From DATBFX01 sp036558305 (lineage in GTDB: Bacteria; Chloroflexota; Chloroflexia; Thermomicrobiales; UBA6265): a stretch of DNA of 28,169 bases. Below the pieces are notes generated by a model, which was not told the origin of the DNA, did not search any database, and saw nothing but the letters and a program-made list of their open reading frames with translations. Positions 14,052 to 21,533 of the stretch are shown piece by piece (within the stretch, counting starts at the first letter, position 1; each line of letters starts with the position of its first letter). Position numbers and translations under genes: made by a program. The stretch spans positions 1-28,169 of the forward strand of contig DATBFX010000545.1 of assembly GCA_036558305.1 (NCBI GenBank), given 5' to 3'.

Positions 14052-15482
14052 ATGGTTCTCGAAATGACCCGATCGGGGGTTGCCCCAATTCGATCCCTCG
14101 ACCAGGCGCTGGTCGATGCTCTGGCCGACAAGTTGCTGGGCGAGGTGATCCTGCCGGGCGACGACGAGTACGACGCGGCGCGGACCGTCGCCAACGCGGC
14201 AATCGATCGTCGGCCGGCGCTGATCGTGCGGCCGGCGCGGACGGCGGACGTGCAGGCGGCGGTGCGGTTCGCCGTCGCCAACGATCTGCCGTTGTCGGTG
14301 CGCAGCGGCGGGCACGCGGTCAGCGGCGCCGCGATCGTCGAGGGCGGGGTCACGATCGATCTCCGGTCGATGACGTGGATCGGGGGCGATCCCGAGCTCC
14401 GGGTCGCCCGCGCCGAGACGGGGCTGACCTGGGCGGAACTCAACGCGGCGACGCAGCACCACGGTCTCACCGTGCCGAGCGGCAAGCTCTCGACGATCGG
14501 CGTCGGCGGGTTGACCCTCGGCGGCGGGATCGGCTGGCTGGTCCGCAAGTACGGACTGACGATCGACCACGTACGGTCCGCCGAGATCGTGACCGCCGAC
14601 GGACAGGCGCTGACGGTGAGCGCCGACGAGCACGCCGATCTCTTCTGGGCGATCCGCGGCGGCGGCGGCAACTTCGGGGTGGTGACCTCGTTCGAATTCG
14701 ACCTGGTGCACCTGCCGACGGTCTACGGCGGTCTCGTCGCCTTCCCGTTCCCGCTCGCCGGCCAGGCGCTGCGCGCCTATCGCGACTTCATCGCCACCGC
14801 ACCCCAGGAATTGACGACGGTCGCCGGGCTGATCACCGGACCGGACGGATCGCGGGTCGTCGCCTTCGGCGTCGCCTACGCCGGTCCGGCCGAGGAGGGA
14901 GAACGCGCCCTGCGACCGCTCCTGAGCATCGGCGAACCGGTGATGTCGGCGTTGAGCGAGTTGCCGCACGGCGGGCTCCTGCGGATGTTCGAGAGCGGAG
15001 CGCCGGCCAGTTTGGGTCTGCGCATCCGGGCCGGCTTCGTCGAGGACCTGGACGACGATCTGATCGACACGCTGATCGAACGCTTTGCCGCTGCCCCGGC
15101 GTCGCATCCCGTCGTGATCGTCGCCCACCTCGACGGCGCGATGGCGCGGGTCGCGGCCGACGCCACGGCATTCCCCCATCGCGGGGAATCACTGGCCCTG
15201 GAGGTGGTCGGCGGCTGGCCGGATCCGGAACACGCGGCGGCGACGGAGCGCTGGGTCCTCGATCTCTGGCAGGCGGTGCAACCGCACACGACCGGCAACG
15301 TTACCGTCAGTTTCCTCGACGACGAAGGGCCGGAGCGGATCAAGGCCGCTTACGGCCAAAACTGGGACCGGCTCGTCGCCATCAAGCGGCAGTACGACCC
15401 GACGAATCTGTTTCGTTCCAATCACAACATCGCGCCGGACGAGGGCGTTCGTCGTCAGTCGTCAGTCGTCAGTCGTCAGTGA
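14052..15482 (+). CDS. FAD-linked oxidoreductase, BBE/6-hydroxynicotine oxidase type
   Basis: A 476-residue flavoenzyme from ATG 14052, preceded by AAGGAG. The PCMH-type FAD domain starts near residue 55 (PALIVRPARTADVQAAVRFA). His88 in RSGGHAVSG is the usual 8-alpha-histidyl FAD attachment site. The second attachment cysteine of bicovalent relatives is missing: the region reads SGKLSTIGVGGLTLGGG, so monocovalent FAD is predicted. GGGGNFGVVTSFEF and the C-terminal berberine-bridge segment (YGQNWDRLVAIKRQYDPTNL, then FRSNHNI) follow. The last 10 or so residues (RRQSSVVSRQ) are encoded by the tandem repeat at 15451 onward and are unlikely to belong to the fold. It would oxidise a small alcohol, sugar or alkaloid-like substrate with O2; the substrate is unknown. 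Cytoplasmic, as no signal is seen. Confidence 0.93.
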   Translation: MVLEMTRSGVAPIRSLDQALVDALADKLLGEVILPGDDEYDAARTVANAAIDRRPALIVRPARTADVQAAVRFAVANDLPLSVRSGGHAVSGAAIVEGGVTIDLRSMTWIGGDPELRVARAETGLTWAELNAATQHHGLTVPSGKLSTIGVGGLTLGGGIGWLVRKYGLTIDHVRSAEIVTADGQALTVSADEHADLFWAIRGGGGNFGVVTSFEFDLVHLPTVYGGLVAFPFPLAGQALRAYRDFIATAPQELTTVAGLITGPDGSRVVAFGVAYAGPAEEGERALRPLLSIGEPVMSALSELPHGGLLRMFESGAPASLGLRIRAGFVEDLDDDLIDTLIERFAAAPASHPVVIVAHLDGAMARVAADATAFPHRGESLALEVVGGWPDPEHAAATERWVLDLWQAVQPHTTGNVTVSFLDDEGPERIKAAYGQNWDRLVAIKRQYDPTNLFRSNHNIAPDEGVRRQSSVVSRQ

Positions 15483-15551
15483 GACGGACCGACGGACAGA
15501 CGGGAAGAAACGGCGCCGCTCCAACGTTCTGACGACTGACGACTGACGACT
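15451..15551. repeat. Inverted repeat with 7-bp tandem units (element F)
   Basis: Tandem GTCGTCA units occupy 15451-15480. The arm 15457-15479 is perfectly complementary over 23 nt to 15529-15551 (TGACGAC units), with a 49-nt spacer that itself has GACGGAC-like repeats. The left arm overlaps the end and stop codon of the FAD oxidoreductase gene. The right arm ends 9 nt before the AAGGAGG of the methyltransferase gene. The spacer length equals that of element A. Confidence 0.9.
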
Positions 15552-15572
15552 CGGCTGGTGAAGGAGGCTTTG

Positions 15573-16370
15573 GTGGCAACGTACGTTTTCGACAATGCGA
15601 TGGAGGTGGCCCGTGAGCGACTTCTGCTTCTCGAAGCGGCCGCCGATCCGGGGACCCACCGCGTCCTTGAGACCATCGGTGTGGGACCGCGATGGCGCTG
15701 TCTGGAGATCGGGGCGGGGGCGGGATCGATCGCCGCCTGGTTGAGCGAGCGGGTCGGGCCGGCGGGCTACGTCCTCGCGACCGACATCGACCCGCGGTTC
15801 CTGGAACCGATCGCCGCCAAGCATCCCAATCTCGACGTGCGGCGGCACGACGTCGCAGCGGACGAACTGCCGACGGGCGCGTTCGATCTGGTCCACGCGC
15901 GGATGGTGCTGGAGCACGTGCCGGAGCGGGAGCGGGCGCTCTGCCGGATGGCCGCGGCGCTCGCGCCGGGTGGATGGTTGGTCGTCGAGGCGGTCGACTT
16001 CTGCGCGGAGGTGATCGACCCCGCCGTGGGTGAGGACTACGCGGAGCGCTTCGCGCGGGCGCACGAGGCGCGGCTTCGGATGATGGCCGGGGCCGGGTTC
16101 GATCTGACGTACGCCCGCGGCTTGGTGCGGCGGTGCCGGGAACTCGGATTGGCCGACGTCGCGAACGAGGGGCGGACGTACATGTGGGCCGGCGGCAGTA
16201 CGGGGGCGGAAGTCTCGCGCCTCTCTTGGGAGCACCTGCGCGACCGCTTCGTCGCCGGCGACTACCTGAGTGACGCGGACGTCGACGACCTCCAAGCGAT
16301 GTACGCGGACCCGCGGTTCGCGGTCACGTCGCCGCTGCTGATGGCGGTCTGGGGCCGTCGACCCGAATAG
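15573..16370 (+). CDS. Class I SAM-dependent methyltransferase
   Basis: A 265-residue protein. GTG 15573 is chosen because AAGGAGG (15561-15567) lies 5 nt upstream; the earlier GTG at 15558 would put that site inside the gene. Motif I, CLEIGAGAGSIAAWL, starts at residue 43. Motif II is the acidic end of YVLATDIDPRFL. FDLVHARMVLEHVPERERAL covers motifs post-I to III, and LAPGGWLVVEAVD is the family's motif near strand 5. The C-terminal part (FARAHEARLRMMAGAGFDL onward) resembles small-molecule methyltransferases acting on metabolites. Substrate unknown. Its position just behind the FAD oxidoreductase suggests the two could modify one compound, but that is only context. Confidence 0.9.
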   Translation: MATYVFDNAMEVARERLLLLEAAADPGTHRVLETIGVGPRWRCLEIGAGAGSIAAWLSERVGPAGYVLATDIDPRFLEPIAAKHPNLDVRRHDVAADELPTGAFDLVHARMVLEHVPERERALCRMAAALAPGGWLVVEAVDFCAEVIDPAVGEDYAERFARAHEARLRMMAGAGFDLTYARGLVRRCRELGLADVANEGRTYMWAGGSTGAEVSRLSWEHLRDRFVAGDYLSDADVDDLQAMYADPRFAVTSPLLMAVWGRRPE

Positions 16371-16420
16371 GTGTCTGAACTTGACGAATAGTCGAATTGG
16401 GCAAGAAAGGAAGACTCACC

Positions 16421-16951
16421 ATGAATCCCACGAACAAGATGCGCAACCTGATTGACCTCGATGTGCGCGGAATCGCGCTGGCGATCGCGTTGCTGATCGG
16501 TGTGATCGGCATCAGCTCACGCATCGTTGCGACCGACGGCACCGGCGTTGCTGCCAAGACGTCCGCCATGCAGGAGAACGATGGGACGTGCGACGACGGT
16601 CTGCCGCAAACCGACGAGCAGCCGTGGATCCGCACCGAATTGTTCTTCGGTACGTCGATGCCGGACGGCAAGGCGGTCACGGAGGCGGACTGGAAGGGGT
16701 TCCTCGACGGCGAGATCACCCCGCGCTTCCCCGACGGGCTGACGGTCCTGAGCGGGTTCGGGCAGTGGCAGGAGGAGGACCAGGACATCGTCCAGGAGCG
16801 CAGCAAACTCCTGATCCTCCTCTACCCGCGGGAGTACGCCGTAGAAAGCGGTACCAAGATCGAGGCGATCCGTGCCGCCTACGAGACCCGGTTCCAACAG
16901 GAGTCCGTCTTGCGGACGGACGACAGCCGGCCCGTCTGCACGTCGTTCTGA
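16421..16951 (+). CDS. DUF3574 protein with N-terminal membrane anchor
   Basis: This is a 176-residue protein from ATG 16421, with AAAGGAAG upstream. Residues about 15-37 (RGIALAIALLIGVIGISSRIV) are a signal peptide or membrane anchor. The rest shows the DUF3574 pattern in order: RTELFFGTSMPDGKAVTEAD, WKGFLDGEITPRFPDGLTVL, GFGQW, and ERSKLLILLYP. The domain is widespread and of unknown function. Cysteines at CDDG and the C-terminal CTSF could form a disulfide outside the cytoplasm. A GC-rich hairpin follows at 16994-17023. Confidence 0.85.
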   Translation: MNPTNKMRNLIDLDVRGIALAIALLIGVIGISSRIVATDGTGVAAKTSAMQENDGTCDDGLPQTDEQPWIRTELFFGTSMPDGKAVTEADWKGFLDGEITPRFPDGLTVLSGFGQWQEEDQDIVQERSKLLILLYPREYAVESGTKIEAIRAAYETRFQQESVLRTDDSRPVCTSF

Positions 16952-16993
16952 GTCCATCGTCAGGAGGGTTGGCATCCGAAGCGATGCGAAACG

Positions 16994-17023
16994 CGTCGGG
17001 GCGCTGCTTGCGGCGCCCCGACG
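16994..17023 (+). terminator. GC-rich hairpin after the DUF3574 gene
   Basis: CGTCGGGGCGC and GCGCCCCGACG form a perfect 11-bp stem with an 8-nt loop, 42 bp after the stop codon. No T-run follows, so it may be a weak or Rho-aided terminator, or an mRNA 3'-end structure. Confidence 0.5.
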
Positions 17024-17096
17024 GCGACGGACCGCCCGCCCAAATTCCGCCGTGACCGGGTGCGTGTACCCCGGCCACGGCGCAACCCAGAAAGTC

Positions 17097-18167
17097 ATGT
17101 CGATGTCGATCACGTTTTCCGGGGGCGAACCGGTTGCGATCGGGAGCCCTCGTCTGACGGCGCGCGGTCGCGCCATCCTGGCGCTGCTGAGTGCGGCGGT
17201 GTTCTTCGGTGCCTCGACGGTGGCGAGTAAGGCGGCGCTCGATCGCGTGCCGCCGGTGACGCTGGCCTTCGAGCGGTTCGGAATCGCGCTGGCGGTGCTG
17301 CTGGTGCTGTGTCGCCGGGCCGGTGTCCGGCCGCGGTTCGGCCGGTTGCCGGTGCTGTTGGGCGTCACGGGGATCGCGCTGCCGTACGTCAGCCAAAACC
17401 TCGGCCTCCAGCACGCCACCGCGGTCGATACGACGCTGGTGATCGAAGGCGGGATCCCGATCGTGACCGCGATCCTCGGCAGGGCGGTGCTCAAGGAGCG
17501 ATTGACGGGGCGCCGGTTGGCGGCGCTGCTCCTCTCGGTCGCCGGGATCGCCACGGTGGTGCTCTTCGGGGCAACCGGTCACGGGGAGTTCAGCAGACTC
17601 GGCAGTCTGCTCGCGTTCGGCGCCGCCACGAGTTTCGCCGCCTACACCGTGATCGGCCGGCGCTTGTTTGGGGATGGCTTTTCGCTCTCGGTGTTGACCG
17701 GCAGCATCGTCGTCGGTGTTCTCGTGCTGGCGCCGTGTGCCGCGGTGGAGATGGCCCTCAGCGGGCCGGGCGCGATGAGGGCGAGCGACGGGTTGCTCCT
17801 GCTCTACCTGGGAATCGGCGGCTCGGCGGGCACGCAACTCCTTTGGGCGCGCGGCATGGCCGATCTCGCCGCGGCCGAGGTGGCCGTCTTCGGCACGCTG
17901 ATGCCCGTCGTCGGCATCTCGGCGGCGGCCGTCTTCCTCGGTGAGGCGATCACGTTCGTCCAGATCGGCGGCGGGCTCCTCGTCGTCGCCGGGTTGTCCC
18001 TGACGGCGCGCCTGGCACGTCCGGTTCCCTCGGCGGGACCTCGGTTGTCGACCGTCGCGTCTCCTATCGATCGATTGTTCCAGTCGCGAGCAGGCTTCGG
18101 CCTGCTGCGCCTCGCCCGAGTTCGCGGATTTGGTCCGGCTCGGCGAACCACGTGCTCGGACGCGTGA
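17097..18167 (+). CDS. EamA/DMT-superfamily transporter
   Basis: This protein of up to 356 residues has about ten TM helices in two EamA repeats. The first opens at ILALLSAAVFFGASTVASKAALDRVPPVTLAFERF, and the second around LAFGAATSFAAYTVIGRRLFG. Each repeat ends with a helix rich in Gly and Ala next to a conserved Glu (VLKERLTGRRLAALLLSVAG and FLGEAITFVQIGGGLLVVAG). Such proteins export or exchange metabolites, often amino acids or related compounds; the substrate is unknown. ATG 17097 has only a weak ribosome binding site, so the start is tentative. After about residue 305 the frame continues for some 50 Arg-rich residues across a UUCG hairpin, longer than is usual. The natural end may be earlier, with this tail being acquired read-through. 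Confidence 0.88.
   Translation: MSMSITFSGGEPVAIGSPRLTARGRAILALLSAAVFFGASTVASKAALDRVPPVTLAFERFGIALAVLLVLCRRAGVRPRFGRLPVLLGVTGIALPYVSQNLGLQHATAVDTTLVIEGGIPIVTAILGRAVLKERLTGRRLAALLLSVAGIATVVLFGATGHGEFSRLGSLLAFGAATSFAAYTVIGRRLFGDGFSLSVLTGSIVVGVLVLAPCAAVEMALSGPGAMRASDGLLLLYLGIGGSAGTQLLWARGMADLAAAEVAVFGTLMPVVGISAAAVFLGEAITFVQIGGGLLVVAGLSLTARLARPVPSAGPRLSTVASPIDRLFQSRAGFGLLRLARVRGFGPARRTTCSDA
18089..18106 (+). other. UUCG-capped hairpin at the 3' end of the EamA frame
   Basis: AGCAGGC-TTCG-GCCTGCT is a perfect 7-bp stem with an extra-stable UUCG loop, located inside the unusual C-terminal extension of the transporter frame. It would be expected just beyond a gene rather than inside one. No T-tract follows. 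Confidence 0.55.
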
Positions 18168-18307
18168 CACCGTCATCGTCGATGGCGCCCGACCGTCATG
18201 CGCCCGTTCCGCGCTTTGGGGTGCGGCAGCAAGGAGGTAAGGAGACGGCACCCTCGTTCTTGATCTTACGACCGTAGTTGTTCGCTCATTGATAGAGGAG
18301 AACCATC

Positions 18308-18766
18308 GTGAATTCGAACGTCATGCGCTTCGTCATGGGCACCGTCGTCGCCCTTCTGATTGCCGGAGTCCTCGTTTCCCCGCTCGGGTCGGCCCGAGCG
18401 GCGGCCGCTCAGTCCGACGTCGCGCCGGGCGACACGGTCTGCGCCCCGACCAAGGGGCAACCGCGGCTGGCCGACCTGGTCGTCGCCGGCCAAACTCCGG
18501 ACGGCACGGGCGTCTACGTCAAGAACATCGGCTGCTACGCTACCACGAATTTCTTCGAGGTCAGGGTCACGGTGACGGACGGGACCAACTTCGCTTCCGA
18601 GTACGTCCCGGTCTTGCAGTTCATCCAACCCGACGGATCGGTGATCATCCCCGTCGGTTTCGATTGCGATCTCTCCTTGGCAAGGATCGAGGTCGACATC
18701 GACAACAGCGTGTTCGAGCTCAACGAGCACAACAACATCGGGAACGCCATCTCGATCATCTGCTAG
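18308..18766 (+). CDS. Exported CARDB-like small protein
   Basis: This is a 152-residue protein from GTG 18308 with GAGGAG about 8 nt upstream. A signal peptide covers residues about 1-35 (MRFVMGTVVALLIAGVLVSPLG, then ARAAAAQS). The mature domain starts PRLADLVVAGQ and contains GVYVKNIGCYATTNFFEVRVTV and, at the end, VDIDNSVFELNEHNNIGNA. This last segment is the D-x-x-x-x-V-x-E-x-x-E-x-N-N close of CARDB (cell-adhesion-related) Ig-like domains. Cysteines in TVCAPT, IGCYA, FDCDL and the final IIC allow two disulfides. It is probably secreted or cell-wall associated; no enzymatic role is apparent. It is followed by the strongest terminator of the window. Confidence 0.8.
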   Translation: MNSNVMRFVMGTVVALLIAGVLVSPLGSARAAAAQSDVAPGDTVCAPTKGQPRLADLVVAGQTPDGTGVYVKNIGCYATTNFFEVRVTVTDGTNFASEYVPVLQFIQPDGSVIIPVGFDCDLSLARIEVDIDNSVFELNEHNNIGNAISIIC

Positions 18767-18785
18767 GGGCGGTTCATCGGCAGTT

Positions 18786-18831
18786 CGCCGTGGCCACCGG
18801 GTCTCCGGTGGCCACGGCGACCGGCGTTTTT
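18786..18831 (+). terminator. Rho-independent terminator after the CARDB-like gene
   Basis: A perfect 15-bp stem (CGCCGTGGCCACCGG with its complement) and a 4-nt GTCT loop occupy 18786-18819, 20 bp after the stop codon. A TTTTT run follows at 18827-18831. It closes the plus-strand gene set that started near 11463. Confidence 0.9.
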
Positions 18832-18971
18832 CGCTGTGGGTACGAAGCATTGCCGCTGCCCACGCCTATCATTGGGCGGCGATGACTCCTGCCAGGTCCG
18901 CGATCGGGACGGCACCTGGCAGCGCGCGGTGACCGCCGCGCGGCTCGTTCGGTCCCGATGGGAGGATTTCG

Positions 18972-20171
18972 ATGCCCGCACACCCGGGTCCATCAGCCAC
19001 CACTACCCCGGAATCGACGCTCTACCGCTTGATGAACGGCTACCTGATCACCCAATTGCTCCACGTCGTCGCGAAGTTGGGCGTCGCCGATGTCCTTGCG
19101 GATGGACCGCTCCCGAGCGAGGCGATCGCCCGCGCCGTCGGCGCCGATCCCCTGGTGCTCCACCGCATGCTCCGCGGGTTGGCCGCCGAGGGCGTGTTCG
19201 CCGAGAACGGGGACGGTCGCTTCGGCTTGACCGAGATCGGGGCCTGCCTGCGCGACGGCGCACCAAACTCGTTGCGCGGGGCGGTCGTCGTCCGCGGCGA
19301 TCTGCATTACAAGGCTGCCAGCGGTCTGCTCGACGCGGCCCGCGGCGGCGGCATCCCGTTCGATCGTGTCTACGGCGAGGGCCTGTTTGCGCACCTGGAA
19401 CACATCCCCGAACTCGCCGCTGCCTTCCACCAGTCGATGACCGACCGCTCGCGTCTGGAAGCGGCCGCCGTCGTTGGGTCGTACGGGTTCGGGGCGTTTC
19501 GCCGGCTCGTCGACGTCGGCGGCGGCACCGGCGTGTTGCTGGAGGCCATCCTGCTGGCGACGCCGGGTCCGCGCGGTGTCCTGCTCGACCGCCCCCGGCC
19601 GGTCGAGCAGGCGAGGAAGCGACTCGCCGACGCCGGACTGGCGGCTCGCGCCGATTGCGTGGTGGGCGATTTCTTCGACGCGGTTCCCTCGGGCGGCGAT
19701 GCCTATCTCCTGTCGCGGATCGTCCACGATTGGGACGACGCGGCGGCGCAGCGCATCCTCGCCCGTTGCCGCGCGGCGATGGGCGACGGTGCGACCCTGC
19801 TCCTGGTGGAAGCCGTCCTCCCCGAATTCGCCGTGGACAGTCCGGCGGCGATCGCCATGGACCTCGGCATGTTGACGCTCCTCCCCGGACGCGAACGAAC
19901 GGTTGAGGAGTACCGGTCCCTGCTGGCGACCGCCGGGTTTCGGTTGGCGCGCGTGATCCCGACCGGATCGCCGAGCGGCATCGCCGTGGTCGAGGCCAGA
20001 CCGTCGACGTCATCGGGCCGCTACAACGGTGCCGGCAGGTCCTGCGCGGTGTGCGCGGGCAATCCGCGGCGGTTGAGGAGGGCGAGGGCGTCGATTGCTT
20101 CTTGGCGGTTGCCGGTGAGCTCGACGACGGCGTCGACGAGGCGGCGGCGGACACCGGCGAGGTCGCGGTAG
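18972..20171 (+). CDS. O-methyltransferase, acetylserotonin/hydroxyneurosporene type
   Basis: The frame gives 399 residues from ATG 18972, preceded by GGGAGG. Residues about 15-100 form the dimerisation/winged-helix part (LYRLMNGYLITQLLHVVAKL, then LHRMLRGLAAEGVFAENGDG). The SAM domain has RRLVDVGGGTGVLLEAIL (about 177-194), LDRPRPVEQA as the acidic loop, VVGDFFDAVPSGGDAYLLSR, and IVHDWDD near residue 251, the usual catalytic-histidine neighbourhood of plant-type O-methyltransferases. MDLGMLTLLPGRERTVEEYR and ATAGFRLARVIPTGSPSGIA complete the family fold. The domain ends near position 20000. The last 55 or so residues are Arg/Ser-rich and lie antisense to the gene at 20021-20347, so they are probably read-through. 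It would methylate a hydroxyl of a small, perhaps aromatic or polyketide, metabolite. Confidence 0.9.
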   Translation: MPAHPGPSATTTPESTLYRLMNGYLITQLLHVVAKLGVADVLADGPLPSEAIARAVGADPLVLHRMLRGLAAEGVFAENGDGRFGLTEIGACLRDGAPNSLRGAVVVRGDLHYKAASGLLDAARGGGIPFDRVYGEGLFAHLEHIPELAAAFHQSMTDRSRLEAAAVVGSYGFGAFRRLVDVGGGTGVLLEAILLATPGPRGVLLDRPRPVEQARKRLADAGLAARADCVVGDFFDAVPSGGDAYLLSRIVHDWDDAAAQRILARCRAAMGDGATLLLVEAVLPEFAVDSPAAIAMDLGMLTLLPGRERTVEEYRSLLATAGFRLARVIPTGSPSGIAVVEARPSTSSGRYNGAGRSCAVCAGNPRRLRRARASIASWRLPVSSTTASTRRRRTPARSR

Positions 20172-20347
20172 ACCCGGTTGCCGAGGGTGAGGCGGTGGCG
20201 ACCCATGTCTTCGTACCGGCCCCAAACGACGAGCCAGCCGGTGCGGACCGGTACGATCTCGACGTACCGGCTGTGGTCGCGCCACCAATAGGCGGGAACC
20301 CCGAGTTCGGGGTTCGGGGTTCGGGGTTCGAGGAGGTCAGACGACAT
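20021..20347 (-). CDS. Small protein of unknown function
   Basis: The frame encodes 108 residues and is not recognised. The central part, PAYWWRDHSRYVEIVPVRTG, WLVVWGRYEDMGRHRLTLGN and RVYRDLAGVRRRLVDAVVEL, looks like a real compact domain: two strands followed by helices, with many aromatic and charged residues. The N-terminal residues (EPRTPNPELG) are encoded by the left arm of the tandem repeat at 20303-20382. The only ATG (20347) lies in the hairpin loop with no ribosome binding site, so the start is doubtful. It follows the OppC-like gene by 36 bp and is probably translated from the same transcript. It overlaps the tail of the O-methyltransferase frame on the other strand by 151 bp. Confidence 0.6.
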   Translation of the reverse strand: MSSDLLEPRTPNPELGVPAYWWRDHSRYVEIVPVRTGWLVVWGRYEDMGRHRLTLGNRVYRDLAGVRRRLVDAVVELTGNRQEAIDALALLNRRGLPAHTAQDLPAPL

Positions 20348-20382
20348 CGTTTTTCGAACTCCGAACTCCGAACCCCGAACCC
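20303..20382. repeat. Inverted repeat with 7-bp tandem units (element D)
   Basis: The left arm 20303-20331 consists of GTTCGGG units. The right arm 20354-20382 consists of GAACTCC/GAACCCC units, complementary at 26 of 29 positions. The spacer is only 22 nt. The right arm begins 1 bp beyond the TAA of the OppC-like gene (20384-20386, minus strand), and the loop contains the ATG of the small unknown gene. Confidence 0.88.
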
Positions 20383-20383
20383 G

Positions 20384-21391
20384 TTAGTGCGTCTTGCGCG
20401 GGTCGAGGGCGTCGCGCAGACCGTCGCCGATGTAGTTGATCGAGAGGACGGTCAGAAAGATCACCATGCCGGGGAAGAGTGCCTCGTGCGGGTGGAACTG
20501 GAAAATGTCCTTGGAGTCGAAGAGCATCCGGCCCCAGGTCGGGACGTCGGAGGGGAAGCCGAGACCGAGGAAGGACAGCGTCGACTCGAAGATGATCGCG
20601 GCGCCGACGCTCAGCGTGGCGGCGACGATGATCGGGCTGAGGACGTTCGGCAGGATGTGCTTGAACATCATGGTCGAGCGGGTCGCCCCGATCGAGCGGG
20701 CGGCCTCGACGAACTCCTTTTCTTTGAGGGAGAGGAAGCTGGAGCGGACGAGGCGCGCCGTCGGCATCCAGCTCAGGGTGGCGATGACGATGACGATCAG
20801 GAAGAAGACGCCCAGGTTGCCGTTGTGGAAGTGCACGTCGAAGTAGTTGGTGATCGAATCGCGGAAGAGGAAGCTGATCAGGAGCAGCAAGGGCACGGTC
20901 GGCAGGCTGATGAAGAGATCGGTGATGCGCATCAGCAGGCTGTCGGTGAACCCGCCGAAGAAGCCGGCGATCGAGCCGACGGTGGTGCCGAGGAAGACGC
21001 CGACCGCCGCCGCCAGGATGCCGACCGAGAGCGAGACGCGGCCACCCCACAGGATGCGGGCGAGGATGTCCTGACCGAGGGAGTCGTTGCCCATCGGGTA
21101 GGACCACGTGGGCGCGGCATCGGCGCGCACGAAGTCGATCTCGTCGATGGCGCGCGGGTAGATCAGGGTGCCGACGAACGTGGCCAGGAAGAAGAAGGTG
21201 ATGAGAACGAGCCCGGCCATGGCGAGGCGGTGGCGGCGGAACTGGCGCCAGGCATTTCCCCACAGGGAACGCTGCTTCTTGAGGCTCAGCCGTTCGAGTT
21301 CGCCGACTCGCGACGGGACCTCCGCCTCGACCGCCGGCGGGGCCAGGACAACGCCCCGGGGCGCTACCCGTGCATCAGCCTCTTGCGACAT
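20384..21391 (-). CDS. Peptide-type ABC transporter permease, OppC/DppC-like (second system)
   Basis: This is a 335-residue permease from ATG 21391 with AGGAGGG 6-7 nt upstream. A long cytoplasmic N-terminus (about 55 residues) precedes the first TM helix LAMAGLVLITFFFLATFVGTL. YPMGNDSLGQDILARILWGG is the OppC extracytoplasmic motif. The EAA loop is FVEAARSIGATRSTMMFKHI, followed by LPNVLSP. FLGLGFPSDVPTWGRML and NYIGDGLRDALDPRK end the protein. It pairs with the OppB-like gene at 21556-22500. The two genes are separated by 164 bp containing element E. No ATPase or binding-protein gene is found next to this pair, so subunits must come from elsewhere. Confidence 0.95.
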   Translation of the reverse strand: MSQEADARVAPRGVVLAPPAVEAEVPSRVGELERLSLKKQRSLWGNAWRQFRRHRLAMAGLVLITFFFLATFVGTLIYPRAIDEIDFVRADAAPTWSYPMGNDSLGQDILARILWGGRVSLSVGILAAAVGVFLGTTVGSIAGFFGGFTDSLLMRITDLFISLPTVPLLLLISFLFRDSITNYFDVHFHNGNLGVFFLIVIVIATLSWMPTARLVRSSFLSLKEKEFVEAARSIGATRSTMMFKHILPNVLSPIIVAATLSVGAAIIFESTLSFLGLGFPSDVPTWGRMLFDSKDIFQFHPHEALFPGMVIFLTVLSINYIGDGLRDALDPRKTH

Positions 21392-21411
21392 CGTTGTCCC
21401 TCCTGGCAGAC

Positions 21412-21533
21412 GGCGGAAGGCGGAAGGCGGAAGGCGGAGGGAGAACGGGCGAGGAGCCGGAGGATACCCCGTACTGAGGACCGAGCACCGAGTGCTCAGT
21501 CCAACTTCCGCCTTCCGCCTTCCGCCTTCCGCC
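21412..21533. repeat. Inverted repeat with 7-bp tandem units (element E)
   Basis: The left arm 21412-21439 has four GGCGGAA-type units. The right arm 21506-21533 has four TTCCGCC units and pairs with it at 27 of 28 positions. The 66-nt spacer contains a nested dyad (GAGCAC and GTGCTC, flanked by GGAC and GTCC) made of ACCGAGC/ACCGAGT-like 7-mers. It lies between the stop of the OppB-like gene and the ribosome binding site of the OppC-like gene. Confidence 0.9.
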
